From: Alteromonadaceae bacterium
GTDB lineage: Bacteria; Pseudomonadota; Gammaproteobacteria; Pseudomonadales; Oleiphilaceae
Length of the DNA stretch: 6,692 nt
Reading direction: 5' to 3'
NCBI GenBank assembly: GCA_013393545.1
Contig: JABXHG010000258.1
Location: 1-6,692 of the forward strand
The notes below the pieces were generated by a model. The model saw only the letters and a list, made by a program, of their open reading frames with translations. It searched no databases and was not told the origin of the DNA. The position numbers and the translations under genes are program-made. How positions within the stretch are numbered: the first letter of the stretch is position 1; each line of letters opens with the position of its first letter. This document shows positions 1 through 6,651 of this stretch, one piece after another.

Positions 1-2727
1 AAAAGCTTAACGGCTGCAGCAGTTGCTGCGTCTTTAGGTTTTCCTGCATTAGCAATTGCGCAAGACGCGCAAACAGATGTAAATGCGGAAGAAGAAGTAG
101 AGCGCATTCAGGTTACTGGTTCTCGTTTGAACCGTACAGATATGGAAGGCGCATTACCTGTAACGGTAATTGACCGTGTGGATCTTGATGCCAGCGGTGA
201 TATTTCTGTTGCAGACTTTATGCGCGACACTAACTTTAACTCGTTCGGCTCTTATCAGTCTACGTCTGGTAGCTCAGGCGGCGGTGCTGCCCAAGTGAGT
301 TTGCGTGGCTTAGGCGCAGGTAGAACGCTTATTTTGATAGATGGACGCCGTGCACCGACTTCACCTATTTTGGGTTCAGGACAAGATTTAAACTCTATTC
401 CTATGGCGGCAGTTGAGCGTATTGAGGTAATGAGTGACGGTGCTTCTGCTGTATACGGTTCTGATGCTATCGGTGGTGTTGTTAACATCATTACGCGTAA
501 GGACTTCGACGGAGTTAGTGTTACATACGGTGTTGGCCGTCCAACCAACGATGGTGGTGACACTGAAGAAATGAGTATCGTAATAGGTAGCTCAAGTGCG
601 AAGAGCCGCGTATTACTTGGTGCTTCAATGAATAGCCGTGACGTTATTTACACTCGTGACCGTGACTACTGGTATGATCCAGAAAATCCAGCAGGGTCAA
701 CTTATTCTAATAACTTCGGTTTAAAAAACCCTGAGACTGGCCACTCATCCTCAATCGGCGCTACTAACCGATTAGAGCACCCTGATTTTGGCACAGCGGT
801 ACCTGGCTTATGTACCAATGACGATGACAGTGACCTGTTTTTTATGGCCGAAAACGGAAACTGTCTGTTTAACCATGGGGCGACTTCTGCAAACTTAACC
901 AGTACGAAAAATACCTCGTTGTTTGGTCGTGGTGATTATCAAATCAACAACGACTGGAATGTGTATTTCAGTGGTAGCTTGAATAAAGTAGAAAGTTTTG
1001 GTCGTTTTGCTGCATTACCTTCTTCACCATGGCCAGGCGGTGCTATCGAGATTGCTCCAGATAGTCCCAATCATCCTGGTAACTTAGACGGTTACAACCC
1101 GAATGCATCTGACCCGTACTATCAGGGAATTGCTGACCAAACATTGTCTTTGTACCACCGTTTTGATGCATTAGGCCCACGTGACAACAACGTAGAAAAC
1201 ACCACAACCAGCTTTGATGGTGGTTTTAAAGGTATGATTGGTGATGTTGGTCTTGATTTCGGTGCCCGTTATGTAACGTCACGTGCAGTCAATTTAGGTA
1301 ATAACTATGTTGTTGCAGGTCTGGCTCAACCATTAATCTCTGATGGTACCTATAACATCTACGACCCATATACTGTTTATGACCCGGATACAGGTGAAGC
1401 CGTTGAAGGTGATCCATCCGGGTTGGGTATGACTACTACAACTAGTCGTGACATGTTTTCAACGATTAAAGAGTTATACGCAAACGTAAATTTCGACATG
1501 TTTGAGATGGGCGCTGGCGTTTCTTCTGCAGCTTTCGGTGTTGAGTACCGTGAAGAAAAATACCAAGATAAATACGACTTACTGTCTGCATCAGGCCAGG
1601 TGTCTGGTTCTTCGGGTGCATCAGCAGGTGGCGAACGTGACGTAACTGCGCTTTATGGAGAAATGCTGTTCCCAGTATTGGATTCGGTTGATATTGAAGT
1701 CGCAGGTCGTTACGATGACTATAGCGACTACGGTAGTGACTTCTCTCCGAAAGTAGCGGTTCGCTGGCGCCCAAGTGACACAATATTGGTTCGTGGTTCA
1801 TGGGGTGAAGGTTTCCGTGCTCCTACGTTAAGTGACATGACTCAAGAACCAGCGTTTAGTGCAGAGTATACTAATGATGAGGCGACCTGTGTTGCATTAA
1901 CGGGCGAACCTTGTGTTGGCGGCTCAAGTGTTCAGGTTAATACTTATTCAGCAGGTAATGTAAACTTAGAATCAGAAAACTCTGAACAAATCGGGCTTGG
2001 TGTCGTCTGGGAAGCTACCGACTGGATAAATATGAGTGTCGATTACTATGATATCGAGATTACCAACAGCATCAGCTCTATTGGTTTACAACAAGCTGCT
2101 GATTGTTTACGTGGTGTAGGGACTGTGTGCCCATCTGGTATCAATCAATTCTCGGAAGGTACTACAATTCCTGATTCTGAATTGGGCGTTGGTGTCATGT
2201 TTGCCGGCGACGATGTAAACGCCGCAATAGTTGGTGGACAATTAGGCTTAGTAAACCTTGGTAGTGTTGAAACTGATGGTATGGACTTTAGCGTAAACAC
2301 CAATTTTGACCTAGGTTTTGGTACTTTAACCAACAACTTCCAGGCTAGCTATGTTAATAACTACTCAGCTAATGGTGGTGAAAACGACGCTGGTGAATAT
2401 GGTTATCCAGAGATACGAGCTTCACTGAATAACGGATTAGCAGTGGGTGACTTTACTGTAAACTGGAATATTCAGTACACAGATGGTACGACCTATAACA
2501 CTACCAACGCTGATGGTGATCCTTTGGCATACGGAATCCCAAGCTGGACTATCCATAACGTTCAAGTTAATTATGCAACACCATGGGATGCAACTATCAC
2601 TTTCGGTGTTAATAACTTAACTGACCGTGATCCAGCTGATGCGTCGTTGTTTGGTGCTAGCTATGACTACTACATCTATAACCCGTGGGGTCGTGTACCT
2701 TACCTTCGTTACACTCAAAACTTCTAA
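1..2727 (+). CDS. TonB-dependent outer-membrane receptor, 5' partial
   Basis: This is a TonB-dependent receptor, an outer-membrane beta-barrel that imports a ligand using energy from TonB-ExbB-ExbD. The frame is open from base 1, so the start codon lies before the window. The first TTG at 127 is not the start, because the end of a signal peptide (cleavage near ALAIA|QD, residue 20 of the window frame) and the TonB-box-like segment VERIQVTGSR (residues 33-42) lie upstream in frame. The plug domain follows: LIDGRR, then VERIEVMSDGASAVYG from residue 138 and IGGVVNIITRK near 157-167. The barrel fills the rest, with FRAPTLSDM, NNLTDRDP near the end and a C-terminal Phe, the usual barrel-assembly signal. 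At least 909 residues fits the larger receptors of this family. Three closely spaced cysteine pairs (271/288, 630/638, 702/710) probably lie in extracellular loops. The ligand is unknown; the neighbouring peptidase makes a peptide possible, which is inference. The receptor class is very secure. Confidence 0.95.
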   Translation, partial: KSLTAAAVAASLGFPALAIAQDAQTDVNAEEEVERIQVTGSRLNRTDMEGALPVTVIDRVDLDASGDISVADFMRDTNFNSFGSYQSTSGSSGGGAAQVSLRGLGAGRTLILIDGRRAPTSPILGSGQDLNSIPMAAVERIEVMSDGASAVYGSDAIGGVVNIITRKDFDGVSVTYGVGRPTNDGGDTEEMSIVIGSSSAKSRVLLGASMNSRDVIYTRDRDYWYDPENPAGSTYSNNFGLKNPETGHSSSIGATNRLEHPDFGTAVPGLCTNDDDSDLFFMAENGNCLFNHGATSANLTSTKNTSLFGRGDYQINNDWNVYFSGSLNKVESFGRFAALPSSPWPGGAIEIAPDSPNHPGNLDGYNPNASDPYYQGIADQTLSLYHRFDALGPRDNNVENTTTSFDGGFKGMIGDVGLDFGARYVTSRAVNLGNNYVVAGLAQPLISDGTYNIYDPYTVYDPDTGEAVEGDPSGLGMTTTTSRDMFSTIKELYANVNFDMFEMGAGVSSAAFGVEYREEKYQDKYDLLSASGQVSGSSGASAGGERDVTALYGEMLFPVLDSVDIEVAGRYDDYSDYGSDFSPKVAVRWRPSDTILVRGSWGEGFRAPTLSDMTQEPAFSAEYTNDEATCVALTGEPCVGGSSVQVNTYSAGNVNLESENSEQIGLGVVWEATDWINMSVDYYDIEITNSISSIGLQQAADCLRGVGTVCPSGINQFSEGTTIPDSELGVGVMFAGDDVNAAIVGGQLGLVNLGSVETDGMDFSVNTNFDLGFGTLTNNFQASYVNNYSANGGENDAGEYGYPEIRASLNNGLAVGDFTVNWNIQYTDGTTYNTTNADGDPLAYGIPSWTIHNVQVNYATPWDATITFGVNNLTDRDPADASLFGASYDYYIYNPWGRVPYLRYTQNF

Positions 2728-2790
2728 GACACTGAATAGAAGTTGAGTATAAGAAAAGCTAGACTCAGTTAATTTAAGAGTTTAAAGAAT

Positions 2791-2829
2791 AAAAGCCTGA
2801 TTTCGAATTTAACCGAAATCAGGCTTTTT
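2791..2829 (+). terminator. Rho-independent terminator after the TonB receptor
   Basis: A perfect 15-bp stem (2791-2805 pairing with 2814-2828) encloses an 8-base loop, AATTTAAC. The right arm runs into TTTTT (2825-2829) and the left arm begins with AAAA, so it could also act on the minus strand. It lies 63 bases after the receptor stop codon and ends only 30 bases before the next start codon. Confidence 0.9.
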
Positions 2830-2843
2830 CATGTTGTCGTCTT

Positions 2844-2849
2844 TATAAT
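2844..2849 (+). promoter_or_regulatory. Possible -10 box just before the S9 peptidase gene
   Basis: A perfect TATAAT lies 10 bases upstream of the ATG at 2860. No good -35 hexamer is seen: at 17-bp spacing it would be AGGCTT, inside the terminator arm. If used, transcription would begin about 3-4 bases before the ATG and give a nearly leaderless mRNA. Chance occurrence in AT-rich DNA is a real alternative. Confidence 0.25.
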
Positions 2850-2859
2850 GGAGTAACTA

Positions 2860-4809
2860 ATGACGCTCATTAGAATGATAACGATTCTTTGTAAGATAGG
2901 GCTTTTATCATTTACTGTCATGCCAGCAGTTGTATATGCAGAGTCAAAAGAGCATTCAGAATCAGTTAACGTAAAAGATTTTTTTTCAAATACTGTTTAT
3001 AAAGAGCTTAAAATATCACCAACTGGTGAGTATTACCTGATTAGTTCTGATGCTGGTGATCGTGATCGACTAGTCGTGATTGACCGCGCTACTAACAAAC
3101 CAATTAGCAGTTTTGAAGTCGGTGAAAACAAACGGATTTCGGAAGTGTACTGGGTCACTGATGAGCGGTTTATCTTCCAAGCTCGCACGCGAGTTGGTTT
3201 GTATGATGACCGCGAAGGTAGACCTAATTTGTACGCAGCAAATGCCGATGGTAGTTTACGTAAAGAAATATTTACCTGGGATGTTGCAGGTTTTGAACTG
3301 CTAAGCTTATTACCTAACGACCCCGATCATATATTGATTGCTCGTTATTTTTGGCGTGATAAGGGGCAACCTAAGTCTCATATTATCAATATTCATACAG
3401 GGAAAATGCGGTATATTGCTGATCAGCCAGATAATTCACAGCAGTTATTTGCTGATAATGAAGGTAATTTGCGATTGGGCTATCTGTATGAGGAATCAAA
3501 CGATGATAAACTCGGTGAAGGTACTTCCAATTTATACTTTAAGCCATTTAAAGGTGATGGATGGGAGAAGTTAACCATAGATTCTTTTAAGCCAGGCGAT
3601 ACGTTGAGGTTTGCCGGTTTTACAGATGACAATCGTTATACCTATATTTTTTCAGATATGGATTCAAGTGTTCAAGAGGTCTATAAGTTTGATACGAAAA
3701 CACAAGAGGTTGAACAGTTAACTCATGATTCCAGCTCTGATGTAAATAATGTAGTTTTTGGCTTGGATGGTAATGTAATTGGTTTTGAGTTTGTGCCAGA
3801 TACTTTTACCCGAGAATATATCGAGAGCAGTAAAGCAACTAAATTATTGCAATCAATTAGTAAGGCCTTTGGTGGGCAACGCGTAACTATCACTAGCGCA
3901 ACAAAAGATCAAAAGCAAGCAGTTATTTATATCCGCTCTGATGTGAATCCTGGTGAGTTTTATTTGTTTGATACCGAGACCTTGGAAGCGAAGTTTATCG
4001 CTGCGCGGTTAGAGAACTTAAAATCGAGCCAAATGGCCAACATGCAACCTATTCGCTTTAACGCACGAGATGGCGTCGAGCTGAATGGATATTTGACCAT
4101 GCCGAAGAAAAATAACGATGCGCCTGCACCGCTAATTGTGAAGGTTCATGGCGGGCCACACGGTGTTCGTGATTATTGGGAGTTTAGCACCGAGAACCAG
4201 TATTTAGCAGCAAATGGCTTTGCCGTATTACAAATAAATTTCCGCGGTTCAGGTGGTTATGGGAAAGAGTTCCTAGAGTCTGGATACGGCGAATGGGGTC
4301 GAAAAATGCAAGATGACGTGACTGACGCAACGCATTGGGCGATAGAAAATGGTTACGCAGACGAAGAAAAAATCTGTATTTACGGAGCAAGCTACGGTGG
4401 TTACTCTTCTTTAATGGGTGTAATCAAGGAGCCTGATTTATATCAGTGCGCTGTTGGCTATGTAGGAGTGTACTCTCTTCCATTAATGTATGAGGATAGC
4501 GACATACCGGAATCAGATTCCGGGGTTAAATATTTGCGTGAGGTTATTGGCGAAAACGAATCCGAATTGAAAGCCAATTCACCAGTTTATCAAGCTGACA
4601 AGATTAAGGTACCTGTGTTTTTGGTTCACGGTAGCGAAGATGTTCGAGTGCCTATGAGTCACTTTGAACAGCTTACGCAAGCTTTTGAAAAGCATGATAT
4701 TAACTATAAAACATTAGTTAGAGAAGAAGGGCATGGCTTTCAGAAGGAAGAAAATAAATTTGAGCTTTACCCTCGACTAGTCCAGTTTTTCAATAAACAC
4801 CTTAATTAA
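2860..4809 (+). CDS. Exported S9-family serine peptidase (prolyl oligopeptidase superfamily)
   Basis: This is an alpha/beta-hydrolase peptidase of MEROPS family S9, which cleaves short peptides, often after proline or from the N-terminus. The 649-residue length is usual for the DPP-IV/acylaminoacyl-peptidase type. An N-terminal signal peptide probably ends at VYA|ES (residue 27), which implies a periplasmic location. Residues of about 40-390 look like the beta-propeller that screens substrates by size (TDERFIFQ, NLYAANADGS). The catalytic domain covers about 395-649. It shows the HGGPHG oxyanion region (430-435), the nucleophile Ser511 in GASYGG, Asp594 in HGSEDVRVP and His625 in EEGHGF, so the triad is intact. 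The ATG at 2860 is preceded by GGAG at 2850-2853, six bases away; an in-frame ATG at 2875 would also leave a signal peptide but is less well spaced. It follows the receptor gene across a terminator, which suggests partly separate expression. Exact specificity cannot be read from the sequence. Confidence 0.93.
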   Translation: MTLIRMITILCKIGLLSFTVMPAVVYAESKEHSESVNVKDFFSNTVYKELKISPTGEYYLISSDAGDRDRLVVIDRATNKPISSFEVGENKRISEVYWVTDERFIFQARTRVGLYDDREGRPNLYAANADGSLRKEIFTWDVAGFELLSLLPNDPDHILIARYFWRDKGQPKSHIINIHTGKMRYIADQPDNSQQLFADNEGNLRLGYLYEESNDDKLGEGTSNLYFKPFKGDGWEKLTIDSFKPGDTLRFAGFTDDNRYTYIFSDMDSSVQEVYKFDTKTQEVEQLTHDSSSDVNNVVFGLDGNVIGFEFVPDTFTREYIESSKATKLLQSISKAFGGQRVTITSATKDQKQAVIYIRSDVNPGEFYLFDTETLEAKFIAARLENLKSSQMANMQPIRFNARDGVELNGYLTMPKKNNDAPAPLIVKVHGGPHGVRDYWEFSTENQYLAANGFAVLQINFRGSGGYGKEFLESGYGEWGRKMQDDVTDATHWAIENGYADEEKICIYGASYGGYSSLMGVIKEPDLYQCAVGYVGVYSLPLMYEDSDIPESDSGVKYLREVIGENESELKANSPVYQADKIKVPVFLVHGSEDVRVPMSHFEQLTQAFEKHDINYKTLVREEGHGFQKEENKFELYPRLVQFFNKHLN

Positions 4810-4820
4810 GAGAAGTAGTA

Positions 4821-4848
4821 GGCTTGGCTCTTTATAGAGAGCCAAGCC
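4821..4848 (+). terminator. GC-rich perfect hairpin after the S9 peptidase gene, possible terminator
   Basis: An 11-bp perfect stem, GGCTTGGCTCT (4821-4831) pairing with 4838-4848, encloses the 6-base loop TTATAG. It begins 11 bases after the peptidase stop codon, where a terminator is expected. No T-tract follows on the + strand (AAAATCAA comes next), so it is not a textbook intrinsic terminator. It may instead stabilise the mRNA 3' end or work with Rho. Confidence 0.5.
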
Positions 4849-4873
4849 AAAATCAATGGTTAAAATGCCTTTG

Positions 4874-4901
4874 TTGAAAAGGCCGATGTAAGAACTATGC
4901 T
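4874..4901 (+). promoter_or_regulatory. Candidate sigma-70 promoter for the small exported protein
   Basis: TTGAAA (4874-4879, 5 of 6 matches to the -35 consensus) is separated by 16 bases from TATGCT (4896-4901, 4 of 6 matches to the -10). The start would be near 4908, leaving a leader of about 40 bases that includes the ribosome binding site. It lies downstream of the hairpin at 4821-4848, as expected for a new transcription unit. The evidence is by motif only. Confidence 0.45.
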
Positions 4902-4947
4902 AAATAAAAGGTTTTCTATATCTAGCTAGTAGTACAAGGAGAGTCAT

Positions 4948-5394
4948 ATGTCCCTCAAAGTTCACCTGTTAATAATAACTGCATTTAGTATATTGTTAGT
5001 CAGTTCCGCAAATGCAGATTCGGATGCACTTCCATCTTGTGAAAAAAAAATTTGCAGTGATATTCTCCATGACAAAAAAATTGACCAAGCCACGGTGGTT
5101 GTATGGGAGGAGGAAGGAGACTTTATTACCAGTCAAACTTTTGAACTGGATAGTTCCGCTGTGTTAGTGAGCGAATCAGAATTTACTAAAAAAGGCAGGT
5201 CTTCTGGCATCATCGGTGAAGTCCCGTCAGCGCCTTGCTCTTCCGGTGCTTGCTCAGAAGCTACTACACTGGCATATGAAACTGCAGACGAAATCATCAC
5301 TGTAATAATGACCTTTGTTTATTATGATGGACACTTAATAGATGTTCATCCAGCTGAGAGAAGAACGGAAAGGCCGTTTGAAGTAAAACAATAA
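4948..5394 (+). CDS. Small exported protein of unknown function with two CX4C pairs
   Basis: I do not recognise this 148-residue protein. It begins with a clear signal peptide: Lys4, a hydrophobic core of residues 5-18, then cleavage near ANA|DS (residue 23). There is no lipobox, so the mature protein of about 125 residues is probably periplasmic or secreted. Its only four cysteines form two equally spaced pairs, C31-x4-C36 and C97-x4-C102, which suggests disulfides in an oxidising compartment. Between them is an acidic segment (VVVWEEEGDF) that looks beta-rich, and the tail after TFVYYDGHLIDVHP is charged. The start is well supported by AAGGAG at 4936-4941, six bases before the ATG. The early coding part contains A9 (5042-5050) and A7 (5074-5080) runs. 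No terminator separates it from the FlgO pair, so read-through is possible, but nothing in the protein links it to flagella. The gene is likely real; its function is open. Confidence 0.8.
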   Translation: MSLKVHLLIITAFSILLVSSANADSDALPSCEKKICSDILHDKKIDQATVVVWEEEGDFITSQTFELDSSAVLVSESEFTKKGRSSGIIGEVPSAPCSSGACSEATTLAYETADEIITVIMTFVYYDGHLIDVHPAERRTERPFEVKQ

Positions 5395-5395
5395 C

Positions 5396-5422
5396 TAAAT
5401 CTTCCTCCCAGTCTGCCGATAA
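5396..5422 (+). promoter_or_regulatory. FliA (sigma-28) flagellar promoter
   Basis: TAAATCTT (5396-5403) is followed by exactly 11 bases and then GCCGATAA (5415-5422). The known FliA consensus is TAAAGTTT-N11-GCCGATAA, so the -10 matches 8 of 8, the -35 matches 6 of 8 and the spacing is ideal. Transcription should start near 5429-5430, giving a leader of about 26 bases to the ATG at 5456. It starts two bases after the stop codon of the preceding gene and reads into two FlgO-family genes, so motif and gene content agree. Confidence 0.85.
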
Positions 5423-5455
5423 AGAAACATCAGCGTTTTTAACTCAGGTGCGTTT

Positions 5456-6022
5456 ATGTTTCTTCGTTCTACGTTTTATGCTGTCCTTACGATGGTTTTG
5501 CTTATAGTTATTCCCGTAGAGGCGCATGCTAACAACCCCCACGAGGCTATCGGCGACGACTTAGCGGAGCAGCTTGCTAGTCAGCTCTCGCACGACAATT
5601 ATTCTGACTATGGTTCTAACATTGGCGTAACTCGCTGGGTGCTGGCAGAAACGCTTGAGCAGCCGCAAGCGGGCGACTCGTTAAATGAATTAAGCCATCA
5701 GTTGAGTGAAAGTATTTATGCGCATCTTAAAGAGCGCAATTTAAGCCTGGTTGAATTTCGTGCTCAATCTTACATTTCTGTCGCGGAAGAGGGAGCAACG
5801 CTGCTTTCCCGAAACGTAGATGAGCTTGAACAACATCCTGAAATTGACTGGGTTCTGGTGGGAACTCTGTCTCGTAAGGACGCGGGAACTATGGTTAATT
5901 TGCGTATTCTCGACGGTCGTAATCAGGAAGTTTTTGCTGCGGCTAACCGTTATGTTCCTAAGCATTTGTATTGGCCAAATAAACAAACTGAGCTAGTTAA
6001 CGGTCGTTTACAGCGTAACTAG
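5456..6022 (+). CDS. FlgO-domain periplasmic protein, first of a tandem pair
   Basis: This 188-residue protein belongs to the FlgO family, whose Vibrio cholerae member is an outer-membrane protein needed for normal flagellar motility. The signal peptide core covers about residues 7-20, with cleavage near AHA|NN (residue 25). There is no cysteine in the whole protein, so it cannot be a lipoprotein. The FlgO-type domain covers about residues 30-165: LAEQLASQL, then LSHQLSESIYAHLKERNLSLVEFRAQSYISV, WVLVGTLS (132-139), and VNLRILDGRNQEVFAAANRY. The same layout recurs in the next gene, 14 bases downstream, so the two form an operon. Only a modest AGG (5446-5448) precedes the ATG. The FliA promoter just upstream implies expression with late flagellar genes. 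Family assignment is from pattern recognition and alignment to its neighbour; the flagellar role is inference from family and promoter. I give no symbol, as the next gene looks closer to classic FlgO. Confidence 0.8.
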   Translation: MFLRSTFYAVLTMVLLIVIPVEAHANNPHEAIGDDLAEQLASQLSHDNYSDYGSNIGVTRWVLAETLEQPQAGDSLNELSHQLSESIYAHLKERNLSLVEFRAQSYISVAEEGATLLSRNVDELEQHPEIDWVLVGTLSRKDAGTMVNLRILDGRNQEVFAAANRYVPKHLYWPNKQTELVNGRLQRN

Positions 6023-6036
6023 AAAGAGGCACTGCC

Positions 6037-6651
6037 ATGAAGTTATCCATTTTTGTAAGTTTTACTGCGTTGTTTCTGGGGGCCTGCACTGTGTTGCCGG
6101 CTAAACAGGAGGTCGCGCAAGCTAAAGTAGACGACGAAGAGAAAGCGGAAGAAATTTATACTCAGCCGTACAGTGCTAGGTACAGCGCCGAACTTGCCAA
6201 GCAACTGCTAAAGAATGCCAGCATCCGGTTAAATAGCGCGAAGGTGGGTATAACCAATTTAGTTGGGGTAACTGGTCAATATGATCAAAGCTCGCCGTTA
6301 AGTATGGTTCTGTCAGAGCAGTTGGTGCAGGAGTTACATCGTCGTGAGCTAAGCGTTCTCGACTTTAAAGCGACTGACTTTATCCGAGTGACTCCAAAAG
6401 GCGATTTTGCGTTAACTCGTGACTATCTGGAACTCGATGAAATAATGCCAATTACTCATGTGTTGGTTGGTACTTTGTCTCATCACCGGGGTGGCATTAT
6501 GGCTAATGCCCGGCTAGTGAATATCAATACCAAAGAAGTGGCCAGTGTGGCTCAGGTATTTCTTCCGGCTCACGTAGTTCAGCAATTAAGCGAAGATCAT
6601 GGCAAGCCGGTTATTAGAAAAGCCCCGTACGTAATTAGATTCCCGCTGTAG
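6037..6651 (+). CDS. flgO: FlgO-family outer-membrane lipoprotein
   Basis: This 204-residue protein resembles FlgO, a flagellum-associated outer-membrane lipoprotein of Vibrio and relatives. The N-terminus is a lipoprotein signal with lipobox LGAC, so Cys17 would be lipidated. Thr follows at +2 rather than Asp, which favours sorting to the outer membrane. An acidic, Lys-rich linker (residues about 23-43) precedes the domain. The domain has ELAKQLLKNA, VGITNLV, LSMVLSEQLVQELHRRELSVLDFKATDFIRVTPKGDFALTRD, HVLVGTLSHH (141-150) and MANARLVNINTKEVASVAQVF. It aligns with the preceding protein along this core, with identical VLVGTLS. AAAGAGG (6023-6029) lies seven bases before the ATG, and the 14-bp gap to the upstream stop codon indicates cotranscription from the FliA promoter. 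The partner FlgP is not in the window and could lie downstream. The family is confident; the symbol is tentative because the two paralogues compete for it. Confidence 0.85.
   Translation: MKLSIFVSFTALFLGACTVLPAKQEVAQAKVDDEEKAEEIYTQPYSARYSAELAKQLLKNASIRLNSAKVGITNLVGVTGQYDQSSPLSMVLSEQLVQELHRRELSVLDFKATDFIRVTPKGDFALTRDYLELDEIMPITHVLVGTLSHHRGGIMANARLVNINTKEVASVAQVFLPAHVVQQLSEDHGKPVIRKAPYVIRFPL

Noticed and set aside
127..129. TTG as the start codon of the TonB receptor
   Set aside because: The same frame is open back to base 1 and encodes the end of a signal peptide and a TonB-box-like segment, so the gene starts before the window.
255..2336. Three minus-strand open frames inside the receptor gene (255-563, 1466-1801, 2145-2336)
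   Set aside because: They lie opposite a well-supported receptor gene, have no recognisable domain and look like antisense shadows.
3080..4390. Short open frames inside the peptidase gene (3080-3304, 3338-3574 on +, 4184-4390 on -)
   Set aside because: They overlap a complete, catalytically intact peptidase gene and encode no recognisable protein.
4867..4883. Small hairpin GCCTTT / AAAGGC with a 5-base loop
   Set aside because: The stem is only 6 bp, has no T-tract on the + strand, and overlaps the candidate -35 box at 4874-4879. A minus-strand terminator would have no gene to serve.
4948..5394. The small exported protein as FlgP, the usual FlgO partner
   Set aside because: FlgP is a lipoprotein, whereas this protein has no lipobox and shows no resemblance to FlgP. 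It also lies before the FliA promoter rather than after FlgO.
5741..5986. Minus-strand open frame of 81 codons inside the first FlgO-domain gene
   Set aside because: It is antisense to a conserved domain and has no family resemblance.
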